DNA of 64,000 nucleotides, from NCBI RefSeq assembly GCF_000975115.1, contig NZ_BBRE01000001.1, positions 1,256,211-1,320,210 of the forward strand, read 5' to 3'. The stretch's first letter is position 1. Each line of letters opens with the position of its first letter. Positions 44,346 to 51,129 of the stretch are shown one piece after another. The position numbers and the translations under genes are program-made. This stretch comes from Demequina oxidasica. GTDB taxonomy: Bacteria; Actinomycetota; Actinomycetes; Actinomycetales; Demequinaceae. The notes beneath the pieces are model-generated. The model did not search any database and was not told where the DNA came from. It worked only from the letters and a program-made list of their open reading frames with translations.

Positions 44346-44747
44346 ATGACCGATTCAATGGCGACATCGGAACACGGTGACGAAGAGGCTTACACAGTGC
44401 GCCCGTACGCCGTCACCGGCGGGCGCGTGAGTGCTGCGAGCACTGGCCTTCCCATGGAGGCGCTCGTCGAAGCGCTGTCCGATTATCAGACTTTGCGGGG
44501 GCTTACCCCTGAAAAGAAGAAGATCCTGCAGCTTGCTGCAGGACAGTACCAATCCGTGGCTGAACTTTCGGCTCACACCCGGCTTCCGCTGGGTGTGGTC
44601 CGGGTGCTCGTCACGGATCTTGCCGATCAAAATCATCTGAAAATTCATACCGGCGGAACGGCGAGCGATGCAACGACGCACGACGAGTCCGGCGGTCTTT
44701 CCCTGAGTCTCTTGGAGAGTGTCCTCGATGGCATCGCAGCCCTCTGA
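44346..44747 (+). CDS. cvnC: DUF742 protein (CvnC-like)
   Basis: A 133-residue DUF742 protein. The domain includes YTVRPYAVTGGRVSA, LEALSDYQTL-like VEALSDYQTLRGLTPEKKKI, and a winged-helix-like core VAELSAHTRLPLGVVRVLVT and DLADQNHLKIH. CvnC members resemble DNA-binding winged helices, and no partner has been fixed here. The stop overlaps the downstream GTPase start. It is six bases after the Roadblock gene, so the three small genes are translationally linked. Confidence 0.9.
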   Translation: MTDSMATSEHGDEEAYTVRPYAVTGGRVSAASTGLPMEALVEALSDYQTLRGLTPEKKKILQLAAGQYQSVAELSAHTRLPLGVVRVLVTDLADQNHLKIHTGGTASDATTHDESGGLSLSLLESVLDGIAAL

Positions 44748-45333
44748 CGCACCGACGGCGCCCGTTAGCGCCCCCGTTGCAGCCCCTACCGTTGTCAAAA
44801 TCGTGATCGCTGGTGGTTTTGCCGTGGGCAAGACCACCTTCATCGGCTCGATCTCTGACATTGATCCCCTCAACACCGAAGCCGCCATGACGGAGCACTC
44901 GGTGGGCGTCGACGACGCCGGTGGGGTCACTGACCGCAAGACCACCACGACGGTGGCGATGGACTTTGGTCGCATCGCTCTGCCTGGTTCGCTTTGGCTT
45001 TACCTGTTCGGCACGCCCGGCCAGGACCGCTTCTTGTTCATGTGGGATGACCTGGTACGTGGCGCCATCGGCGCGGCCGTGCTGGTCGACACCGAACGCC
45101 TCGACCAGTGCTTCCCCGCCGTTGACTACTTTGAGGGCAAGGGCATTCCCTTCGTCGTCTGCGTTAACTGCTTTGACGGTGTGGCTCGTCACCAGCTCGA
45201 GGACGTGCGTGAGGCACTCGGGCTGTCGCCCGAGACCCCCATTATGTACACGGATGCGCGCGAGAAGGCCGCTACCAAGCAGGCGCTGATCGCGGTCGTC
45301 CAACTCGCCATGAAGCGACTGAAGAACGACTAG
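44728..45333 (+). CDS. cvnD: Ras-like small GTPase (CvnD-like)
   Basis: A 201-residue small GTPase. The P-loop is IAGGFAVGKTTF (Gly29-Thr36), switch II region LFGTPGQDRFLFMWDD contains the G3 DxxG-equivalent as GTPG, and G4 appears as VNCFDG in place of NKxD. These departures are typical of the MglA-like CvnD group. In conservons it is the switch regulated by CvnB. A GTG at 44719 is in frame, but ATG 44728 was chosen because GGAGAG lies nine bases upstream; from 44719 the site would abut the start. It overlaps the DUF742 gene by 20 bases. Confidence 0.9.
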   Translation: MASQPSDAPTAPVSAPVAAPTVVKIVIAGGFAVGKTTFIGSISDIDPLNTEAAMTEHSVGVDDAGGVTDRKTTTTVAMDFGRIALPGSLWLYLFGTPGQDRFLFMWDDLVRGAIGAAVLVDTERLDQCFPAVDYFEGKGIPFVVCVNCFDGVARHQLEDVREALGLSPETPIMYTDAREKAATKQALIAVVQLAMKRLKND

Positions 45334-45345
45334 TACATCTGTACT
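45332..45345. repeat. Perfect 14-bp palindrome at the end of the conservon
   Basis: AGTACA-TC-TGTACT begins two bases before the end of the cvnD stop codon. It could be an operator-like site for the following gene or a weak hairpin. Confidence 0.4.
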
Positions 45346-45350
45346 GATGG

Positions 45351-45380
45351 CGGGCGGCGCACCTCAGGGCGTGCCGCCCG
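45351..45380. terminator. Hairpin after the conservon
   Basis: CGGGCGGC pairs with GCCGCCCG around a 14-base loop, directly after cvnD and before the PIN gene. There is no U-tract, so a hairpin-type stop or processing site is inferred. Confidence 0.5.
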
Positions 45381-45396
45381 TCGTCGCGTACCGGGA

Positions 45397-45402
45397 TAGT
45401 GT
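45397..45402 (+). promoter_or_regulatory. -10 element TAGTGT of PIN gene
   Basis: TAGTGT followed by seven bases and the GTG at 45410, leaving a leaderless start as the simplest reading. Confidence 0.45.
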
Positions 45403-45409
45403 GTGACGT

Positions 45410-45841
45410 GTGATTTATGTCGATGGCACTGCGCTGATCCGCTTCCTCCCCGGGGTGCGGTACTTCGACGAATGGAACGAGTGGGCGGTGCCGCGCATCA
45501 ACGCGCTGGCCACCACGCAACTGGGACTGACCGAGTTACGCCAGGCGGCCGAACTCTTTCCACGCGAGACCAAATCCAAGGCATTCGACGTGGTCGAGCA
45601 GGTGCGCGCCAAGATGCCGGTGATCCGGTTCTCTGACGAGAACGTCTCCGTCTCCACGCACGCCTCCGTGGTACTCAAGCCCTTCGCAGCGCTGCATCTT
45701 GGTGCCGCCGTGGCTCACAGTGCGATCGACACCATCGCCACGTACGACGGCGACCTGGCCCGCGTTGCGGAGCTCTACGAATTGAAGATCATCACGCCCG
45801 GGCTGTACCCCGGCTGGCACAACGGAACCGCGCGAGGCTAG
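45410..45841 (+). CDS. PIN-domain (VapC-like) protein without antitoxin, one acidic residue replaced
   Basis: A 143-residue PIN-fold protein: MIYVDGTALIRF (Asp5), LGLTELRQ (Glu42), and IATYDGDLARVAELYELKII (Asp113) followed by ITPG. The PIN nuclease normally has a further Asp in the DALHL block; here that block is FAALHLGAA, with Ala93 in place of Asp, so one of the four metal-site acids is missing. No antitoxin-like small gene lies upstream, where conservon sequences end. It may be a chromosomal, non-toxic PIN protein. GTG 45410 is forced by the conserved N-terminus. Confidence 0.75.
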   Translation: MIYVDGTALIRFLPGVRYFDEWNEWAVPRINALATTQLGLTELRQAAELFPRETKSKAFDVVEQVRAKMPVIRFSDENVSVSTHASVVLKPFAALHLGAAVAHSAIDTIATYDGDLARVAELYELKIITPGLYPGWHNGTARG

Positions 45842-45915
45842 GCGCGCGACGAGCACGGCGCGCGATGAGACGGCCGCTGGGACTACCCGGATTATCTAGA
45901 CTCGCGTATGCCTGG

Positions 45916-45921
45916 CATAAT
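45916..45921 (+). promoter_or_regulatory. Candidate -10 element CATAAT of tRNA-Ser(TGA)
   Basis: CATAAT lies 30 bases upstream of the tRNA 5' end. A -35-like TTATCT is 18 bases further upstream but is a poor match. Confidence 0.35.
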
Positions 45922-45951
45922 CACACGGTGCCGTTCTTTCGGCGCACGCTA

Positions 45952-46042
45952 GGAGAGTTGACCGAGCGGCCGAAGGTGACAGTCTTGAAAACTGTTGAGG
46001 CGTAACCCGCCTCCGCGGGTTCGAATCCCGCACTCTCCGCCA
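45952..46042 (+). tRNA. tRNA-Ser (TGA anticodon)
   Basis: The acceptor stem GGAGAGT (45952-45958) pairs with ACTCTCC, followed by discriminator G and an encoded CCA. The anticodon loop CTTGAAA carries TGA between ACAGT and ACTGT. The long variable arm and the TTCGAATCC T-loop are those of a serine tRNA, 91 bases in all. Confidence 0.95.
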
Positions 46043-46098
46043 TTTTCACTTGAGGCAAGCCGCCCGCTCCGGTCGCCCGTGTCGTGCGTAATGCGCCT

Positions 46099-46152
46099 TG
46101 CGCTTACACCCGCGCGCAAATCAGCCGCCAAATGAGCCGAGATGTAAGCGCA
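46099..46152. repeat. 10-bp perfect inverted repeat between tRNA genes
   Basis: TGCGCTTACA (46099-46108) is repeated inverted as TGTAAGCGCA (46143-46152) with 34 bases between. The rest of the 231-base spacer between the two tRNA-Ser genes shows no gene. Confidence 0.4.
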
Positions 46153-46273
46153 GGGGCCGCGGGGTCGGCCCGGAGTCTCGCTCGCCGAGCGCCGCCCACA
46201 GACTCAACTAGGGCTGATGAGGATGCGCGCTTTGGTAACTGAGCCCATGGGCAGGTAGTCTGTGATCTCGCTA

Positions 46274-46365
46274 GGAGACGTCGCATAGTCCGGCCTAGTG
46301 CGCATCCCTGCTAAGGATGTGACGGAGCAATCCGTCCGTGGGTTCAAATCCCACCGTCTCCGCCA
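46274..46365 (+). tRNA. tRNA-Ser (GCT anticodon)
   Basis: GGAGACG pairs with CGTCTCC at the acceptor end, with discriminator G and encoded CCA. The anticodon stem CATCC/GGATG encloses CTGCTAA, giving anticodon GCT. A long variable arm and a GTTCAAAT T-loop complete a serine tRNA of 92 bases. Confidence 0.95.
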
Positions 46366-46413
46366 CTGTGAACCCTCGGGTTCGCGAGTGCAAAACATGA
46401 GTGTGCAAGGCTG

Positions 46414-46419
46414 TATACT
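46414..46419 (+). promoter_or_regulatory. -10 element TATACT of tRNA-Arg
   Basis: TATACT, close to the consensus TATAAT, lies 23 bases upstream of the tRNA-Arg 5' end, a suitable distance for a short leader. No good -35 is visible. Confidence 0.5.
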
Positions 46420-46442
46420 CGTGACTCGGCCTTTGGGCCGGC

Positions 46443-46518
46443 GCGCCCGTAGCTCAACGGATAGAGCATCTGACTACGGATCAGAAGGTTGGGGGTTCGA
46501 ATCCCTCCGGGCGCACCA
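46443..46518 (+). tRNA. tRNA-Arg (ACG anticodon)
   Basis: The acceptor stem GCGCCCG pairs with CGGGCGC, followed by A and CCA. The anticodon stem TCTGA/TCAGA encloses CTACGGA, so the anticodon is ACG (read as ICG). Total length is 76 bases. Confidence 0.96.
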
Positions 46519-46527
46519 GACAAGAAG

Positions 46528-46565
46528 AATCCCGCCGGCCCACTGGGCCGGCGGGATTTTCTTTT
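46528..46565 (+). terminator. Rho-independent terminator of the tRNA cluster
   Basis: A 14-bp perfect stem (AATCCCGCCGGCCC against GGGCCGGCGGGATT) with an ACT loop is followed by a T-rich run (TTCTTTT), nine bases after the tRNA-Arg CCA. It is the best intrinsic terminator in the window. Confidence 0.9.
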
Positions 46566-46636
46566 GCCCGACACGGTGTTGAACAGTTGGCCATCGGCGG
46601 TGTGTAACCCCATCGCGGGCGGATTGGTCGCGTGAG

Positions 46637-46696
46637 CGTGAGAATCTTCGACGGCACAGGGGTGTTGTAACCAGTGGGAATTTCATCTGTCGCCAT
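46637..46696 (-). pseudogene. 5' remnant of a DUF1254-like gene
   Basis: On the minus strand GAGGAGA, then five bases, then ATG 46696 starts MATDEIPTGYNTPVPSKILT, which resembles the N-terminus of DUF1254/DUF1214 proteins (IPTGYNTPVP-x-x-ILTPD). After KILT the frame departs from the family and the reading frame continues into the terminator and tRNA-Arg, so no functional body is present. The good ribosome-binding site with a family-like opening suggests a truncated or decayed gene. Identification is from memory of the family and is tentative. The remaining gap to 46872 shows nothing else. Confidence 0.4.
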
Positions 46697-46872
46697 GACA
46701 GTCTCCTCAGTGGGGGTGAAGTTTCGACACTATCCGCAAAGAGCGAGGGCGGCAGGGTTGGCGAGGGGTTGTGACGCCCCCTGTGCCCCCCTATGCTCGG
46801 AAGTCCGGGACCTGATCAGGTGCATCCGCCGGACGCGCATCAGGACCGTCGAACTTTAGGGAGACGTTCTCA

Positions 46873-48747
46873 ATGGCTGAGCCCAAAGCACCAACCGAGG
46901 CGATCAAGCAGGCGCACGCGAAAATCCTTGCGACCCTGCCATTCGATGACACGGCCGACTTCGATGCCGCGGACCGAGGCTTCCTCGGCACTCACGAGCC
47001 CAACATCATCAAGGATGCCGACGGCAACGTGGTGTGGGACGCCGAGAGCTACGACTTCCTTGAGGGCGACGCCCCCGAGTCTGTGAACCCCAGCCTGTGG
47101 CGCCAGTCCAGCCTGGTCGCCAAGCACGGCCTGTACGAGGTCACTGAGGGGCTGTATCAGGTTCGCGGGTTTGACCTATCGAACATCACCTTCGTAGAGA
47201 CGAACTCCGGCGTGGTCGTGATCGATCCGCTGATCTCGGCGGAGACGGCCTCTGCCGCGTTCGACCTCTACAAGGAGCACCGAGGCGACCGTCCACTGGT
47301 CGCCGTCATTCACACCCACAGCCACATCGACCACTTTGGTGGCATCTTTGGCATCACCTCACGCGAAGCGGTCGAGGCCGGCGACGTGCAGATCGTCGCC
47401 CCCGAGGGCTTCCTCGAGCACTCAATCGAAGAGAACGTCTTCGCTGGTGTCGCCATGGGTCGTCGCGCGGGCTACATGTATGGCGCTGCGCTCGCTCGTG
47501 GCGAGCGTGGCCAGGTGGGCGCCGGTCTTGGTCAGTCCACCTCGCAGGGCGAGGCCGGAATCCTCGAGCCGACACTCATCATCACCACTACCGGCGAAAC
47601 CCACACCTTCGACGGCCTCGAGATCGAGTTCCAGATGGCGCCCGGCACCGAGGCTCCGGCGGAGATGCACTTCTACTTCCCCAGCCTGCGCGCGCTGTGC
47701 ATGGCCGAGAACGCCACCCACACCCTGCACAATCTGCTGACGCTGCGTGGCGCCGTGGTGCGTGACCCCCACGTATGGTCCCAGTACCTCACCGAGGCCA
47801 TCGAGGTCTTCGACGGCAAGGCCGACGTGGCCTTCGCGTCGCACCACTGGCCCACGTGGGGTGCGGACAACATCCGCGAGTTCCTGTCGACGCAGCGCGA
47901 CCTCTACGCGTACTTGCACGACCAGACGCTGCGCATGCTCAACCAGGGCATGACCGGTGCTGAGATCGCGGAGGAGATCACGCTGCCTCCAGTGCTGGAG
48001 AACGCATGGAACGCCCGCGGCTACTACGGGTCTGTCAGCCACAACGTCAAGGCCATTTACCAGCGCTATATGGGCTGGTTCGACGGCAACCCTGCACGAC
48101 TGTGGCCGCACCCGCCGGCCGCTGAGGCGACGCGGTATGTGGACGCCATGGGCGGCATCGGCCGTGTTGTCGAACTCGCACAGGTGGCGTTCGACGAGGG
48201 CGACTTCCGTTGGGCTGCGACCCTGCTCGACCACGCGATCTTTGTGGACGAGAATGACCAGTCAGTGCGCGACCTCTACGCGGACACGCTCGAGCAGTTG
48301 GGCTACGGCGCGGAGAACGGCACGTGGCGCAACTTCTTCTTATCTGGTGCCACCGAGCTTCGTGGCGAGAACTTTGGTACGCCGACCACCACCAACTCGC
48401 CCACGATCATGGCGCAACTCACCCCGGCGCAACTGTTCGACTCGCTGTCGCTCAGTATTGACGGCCCCAAAGCGTGGGACCTAGATCTGGCTATGGACGT
48501 CACGCTGACGGACCTGGAGACCAACTACCGGGTGACGCTGCGCAATGGTGTGCTGGTCTACATCGAGCGCCCGGCTCGCGACGATGCTCAGCTCACGCTG
48601 ACGTTGACCAAGTCACGCCTGCTCACGCTTGCGGGTGGCGACACCACGAGTGAGGGCGTCGAGCTCACCGGCGACACGGGTGTGTTGCCGCAGCTGCTCG
48701 CCGTGCTGACCAAGGGCGACCCCGCGTTCAACATCATCACCCCGTAG
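46873..48747 (+). CDS. Alkyl sulfatase, SdsA1/BDS1 family (metallo-beta-lactamase fold), apparently cytoplasmic
   Basis: A 624-residue type III sulfatase. The MBL domain carries the zinc motif HTHSHIDHFGG and the second block MAENATHTLHNLLTLRGAVV, then FASHHWPTWG. A helical alkyl-sulfatase dimerisation domain (about 380-500, ERGYYG-like ARGYYGSVSHNVKAIYQRYM) follows, and a C-terminal SCP2-like lipid-binding domain ends in VLTKGDPAFNIITP. Such enzymes hydrolyse sulfate esters of primary or secondary alkyl chains, allowing growth on surfactants. SdsA1 of Pseudomonas is exported; here residues 1-60 have no signal peptide. AGGGAGA lies ten bases before ATG 46873. Confidence 0.9.
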   Translation: MAEPKAPTEAIKQAHAKILATLPFDDTADFDAADRGFLGTHEPNIIKDADGNVVWDAESYDFLEGDAPESVNPSLWRQSSLVAKHGLYEVTEGLYQVRGFDLSNITFVETNSGVVVIDPLISAETASAAFDLYKEHRGDRPLVAVIHTHSHIDHFGGIFGITSREAVEAGDVQIVAPEGFLEHSIEENVFAGVAMGRRAGYMYGAALARGERGQVGAGLGQSTSQGEAGILEPTLIITTTGETHTFDGLEIEFQMAPGTEAPAEMHFYFPSLRALCMAENATHTLHNLLTLRGAVVRDPHVWSQYLTEAIEVFDGKADVAFASHHWPTWGADNIREFLSTQRDLYAYLHDQTLRMLNQGMTGAEIAEEITLPPVLENAWNARGYYGSVSHNVKAIYQRYMGWFDGNPARLWPHPPAAEATRYVDAMGGIGRVVELAQVAFDEGDFRWAATLLDHAIFVDENDQSVRDLYADTLEQLGYGAENGTWRNFFLSGATELRGENFGTPTTTNSPTIMAQLTPAQLFDSLSLSIDGPKAWDLDLAMDVTLTDLETNYRVTLRNGVLVYIERPARDDAQLTLTLTKSRLLTLAGGDTTSEGVELTGDTGVLPQLLAVLTKGDPAFNIITP

Positions 48748-48756
48748 TTCACGCAG

Positions 48757-48809
48757 ACAGTGGCGGCTGCTGGAGACTCCCTCAGGGGATCTACCGCAGC
48801 CGCCACTGT
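48757..48809. terminator. Inverted repeat between convergent genes
   Basis: ACAGTGGCGGCTGC pairs perfectly over 14 bp with GCAGCCGCCACTGT around a 25-base loop that contains a smaller CCCT/AGGG-like hairpin. It lies between the alkyl sulfatase and AhpD-like gene stops and would serve both. Confidence 0.6.
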
Positions 48810-48849
48810 GCGTTGACGGGAGGGGCGTGCCGCCACGCGACGCGCATGA

Positions 48850-49413
48850 TTACTCGGTCGGAAGGATCCCGTCCCAGGCGAACTTCTCGAAGGGCGGGTC
48901 GACCGGGGTCTTAGCCAAGTGGTTGGTGTAGTTCGACATCACCTTCTGAGACACGCCAAGAACCACTTCGAGCACCTGGCGCTTGGTGTAGCCGGCGTCC
49001 AGGAAGGTCTGTACCGCGTCATCGTCGACGTTCCCGCGGTTGCGCACCACCGCGAGGGTAAAGGTACGCAGCGCCTCGAGGTGGGCGGTAGGTAAGGGGG
49101 TGCCGTCGCGCAAGGCGTTGGTGATCTGGTCGTCTACCTGCATGCTCTTGGCGATACCCGTGTGTGCGGGCACGCAGTAGTGGCACTCGTGCTCCACGTT
49201 GACGGACTGCCAAAGCACCGTCACCTCGTCCTTGTCGAAGCTCGAGTCAAGGACGAGTTGGTGAAGGTGAAGGTAACCCTCGAGAAGCCCAGGGGCTTCC
49301 GCCATGGTGCCGTGGAGGCCGGGGATGCGACCGTTCTTCTTCTTGGAGCCGGCGAGTAGTTCCTTGCTCGCCTCCGGGGCGCTGTCCAGGTCGTGTATTG
49401 GGAAGTCAGTCAT
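48850..49413 (-). CDS. Carboxymuconolactone decarboxylase / AhpD-like protein
   Basis: A 187-residue AhpD-fold protein with the redox motif VEHECHYCVPAHTG (Cys77, Cys80, His84; upstream Glu74), which in AhpD forms the disulfide and proton-relay centre of alkylhydroperoxidase activity. C-terminal helices follow (RQVLEVVLGVSQKVMSNYTN). Start ATG 49413 is set by AAAAGGAG six bases upstream. It is divergent from a TetR gene with a palindrome between them, and the usual inference is repression by that regulator. Confidence 0.87.
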   Translation of the reverse strand: MTDFPIHDLDSAPEASKELLAGSKKKNGRIPGLHGTMAEAPGLLEGYLHLHQLVLDSSFDKDEVTVLWQSVNVEHECHYCVPAHTGIAKSMQVDDQITNALRDGTPLPTAHLEALRTFTLAVVRNRGNVDDDAVQTFLDAGYTKRQVLEVVLGVSQKVMSNYTNHLAKTPVDPPFEKFAWDGILPTE

Positions 49414-49468
49414 GGGTGCTCCTTTTCGATTGCGGGCTGCCAGGCCTTGGCGCCCTTGATCGTGCCTT

Positions 49469-49486
49469 ATGTACCAAACGGTACAT
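49469..49486. promoter_or_regulatory. Perfect palindromic operator (18 bp) for the TetR regulator
   Basis: ATGTACC-AAAC-GGTACAT is a perfect inverted repeat with 7-bp arms, 55 bases upstream of the AhpD-like start and 63 before the TetR start. Its size and symmetry fit a TetR dimer site, and flanks (TTA/TAA) extend the symmetry loosely. Confidence 0.6.
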
Positions 49487-49537
49487 TAATAAATTGCACT
49501 TTGCTACCGAGGGGTTTCAAATAGGACCTAGGCGTCG

Positions 49538-49543
49538 TAATAT
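49538..49543 (+). promoter_or_regulatory. -10 element TAATAT (leaderless) of the TetR gene, -35 TTTCAA
   Basis: TAATAT is six bases before ATG 49550, and TTTCAA at 49515-49520 is 17 bases further upstream, the best -35/-10 pair found in the window. Confidence 0.6.
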
Positions 49544-49549
49544 GGATCG

Positions 49550-50149
49550 ATGAACACCAACACGTCGGCTACCGTCGGCCGCCCCCGGCTATTCGATGAG
49601 GACGCCGTGCTCGCCGAGTTGACGGCATTGTTCTGGCGACAGGGCTACGGGCAGACCTCCATGGCGGACATCGTCGACGCGAGCGGTGTGCATAAGCCGA
49701 GTCTCTACCGAACGTTCGGCTCTAAGGAGGAGTTGTTCGCCTTAGTCCTGCGTCGCTACCTCGCGGAGAGGATCGCGATGTTTGCTCAGATGATCGAACT
49801 CTCGGGACCCGGAGTCGCCGGGATCCAGAACTTCCTCGACTTGTTTGAGGCCGATGCTGTGTCCGAGCGTGGTCGAGACGGTTGCCTCATGGTGATGGCG
49901 TCCAACGAGCTCCGCGGCGTACTCCCTGGCTACGACTTCTCCGCGGACTATCGCGAGCAGATGCGAGGGCAGATCCACCTGCTGATCCTCCAGTCCGGAG
50001 AGGTCGACGGGACGGGGGTGGCCGAAGCTCGTACTGACCTTGTTACGGCGTACCTCCTGGGGCTCAACGTCGTCATGCGCTCCACCGCCGATGCCGCGGA
50101 GATTCACCGGTACGTCGATGCGATGCGCGCAACTGTCCGGACCTGGTAG
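49550..50149 (+). CDS. TetR/AcrR family transcriptional regulator
   Basis: A 199-residue TetR-type repressor. The N-terminal helix-turn-helix is TALFWRQGYGQTSMADIVDA then SGVHKPSLYRTFGSKEELFA, the family signature. The C-terminal ligand domain includes the MVMASNELRG block seen in members that sense small aromatic or electrophilic compounds. It is divergent from the AhpD-like gene, and the 18-bp palindrome between them is its probable target. ATG 49550 is supported by the leaderless promoter. The inducing ligand is unknown. Confidence 0.88.
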   Translation: MNTNTSATVGRPRLFDEDAVLAELTALFWRQGYGQTSMADIVDASGVHKPSLYRTFGSKEELFALVLRRYLAERIAMFAQMIELSGPGVAGIQNFLDLFEADAVSERGRDGCLMVMASNELRGVLPGYDFSADYREQMRGQIHLLILQSGEVDGTGVAEARTDLVTAYLLGLNVVMRSTADAAEIHRYVDAMRATVRTW

Positions 50150-50169
50150 CTCGGCCGCTAGAAGCACTC

Positions 50170-51129
50170 TTAGGGGCGCTCCCGTAGCCGCCATTGCGCG
50201 CCGCCGATGAGCCACTCGGTCAGGAAGATGTCTCCGGTCGCGTCGACGGCCACGCCGTGAGGTGAATTGAGCACGCCTGGCGTGAGAGTCGGCCGTACTA
50301 GAGCGCCGTGGACCAAGACATTTGGCCAGGGCGCGCTACGAGTCGTGGGCGCGGGTGGATCGGTGAGGCGCGAGACCCCGTCATCCGGCCCGACCTCCAG
50401 CAGCCCACCATGCAGGTCGGTGACCACCACGGTGGTCCCGCGCTGGGCGAGGCACGACGGGCTAGTGAGAATGTCAGATGCAATGACCCGCGAGACGCTG
50501 CCGTCGATCCCGAAGGCGACGATGCGACGGTTGCCGCGGTCCGCCACCAGGATCTCCGGCGAATCCCGCCGGCGATCCACCACGAGGCCGTGCGGGCAAT
50601 CGAAGAGGACGCCTTCAGCGCCCCTCAGGGTCAGGGTGAGCGTGCCATCCGGATCAAAGCGATGCACCAGCGACTCTCCATAGCCGTCAGCTACCCAGAC
50701 TGCCCCCGAGTCATCCTCCACCACCGAGGTTGGGCGCCAACGAGCGTCCTCATAGTCGGGCAACTCGGGCTGGGACAGTTCCGCGACGATGCTCGCCGTG
50801 TCATAGTCGCGCGAGCCGAGGTCAATGAGCACGGCACGCCCCGGGTGGATACTCTCGTCGTATCCCAGCCCCGGACGAGCCTTAGCGCCAGGATCGGCTA
50901 GCCACAGCATCGTCTCCGAACCGGGCCACCGGGATATCCCGTGAACCTCCTGGAGCGCCACGGCGACCGACCGGGCAGTGCCGGCCTCGACATCGGCGAC
51001 GATCAGCCGTCCGCCTTCCGGGGCGCAGAAAACAGCGCGGCCATCGGGAAGTACCTCGATGCCCGAGTGGGCCCACTCGTCGCTTCCGGCGCTGTCGGGC
51101 CAGAGGTCGGTCCATTCCCACGTGATCAT
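50170..51129 (-). CDS. NHL/SMP-30-like beta-propeller protein
   Basis: A 319-residue propeller protein. Repeated blades have the NHL/gluconolactonase look: HSGIEVLPDGRAVFCAPEGG, PTSVVEDDSGAVWVADGYGE, CPHGLVVDRRRDSPEILVAD (the NHL RG-NRRIV follows as ADRGNRRIVAFGIDG) and NSPHGVAVDATGDIFLTEWL. No signal peptide is visible. Its ATG overlaps the ferredoxin reductase stop by 4 bases (ATGA), so it is translated with the electron-transfer genes. Possible roles are lactonase on an oxidised sugar or a scaffold; neither is shown by the sequence. Confidence 0.8.
   Translation of the reverse strand: MITWEWTDLWPDSAGSDEWAHSGIEVLPDGRAVFCAPEGGRLIVADVEAGTARSVAVALQEVHGISRWPGSETMLWLADPGAKARPGLGYDESIHPGRAVLIDLGSRDYDTASIVAELSQPELPDYEDARWRPTSVVEDDSGAVWVADGYGESLVHRFDPDGTLTLTLRGAEGVLFDCPHGLVVDRRRDSPEILVADRGNRRIVAFGIDGSVSRVIASDILTSPSCLAQRGTTVVVTDLHGGLLEVGPDDGVSRLTDPPAPTTRSAPWPNVLVHGALVRPTLTPGVLNSPHGVAVDATGDIFLTEWLIGGAQWRLRERP

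Noticed and set aside
45949..46398. Short frames over the tRNA-Ser genes (with GGECGIRTRG- or FKSHRLRH-type peptides)
   Set aside because: These are antisense or frame-shifted translations of tRNA sequence.
46344..46696. Open frames across the tRNA-Arg and its terminator (ending GFEPPTF-like)
   Set aside because: Such peptides are well-known spurious translations of tRNA genes; only the 20-codon opening at 46637-46696 is kept as a remnant.
47422..48234. 270-codon minus-strand frame
   Set aside because: Antisense to the alkyl sulfatase, no domain.
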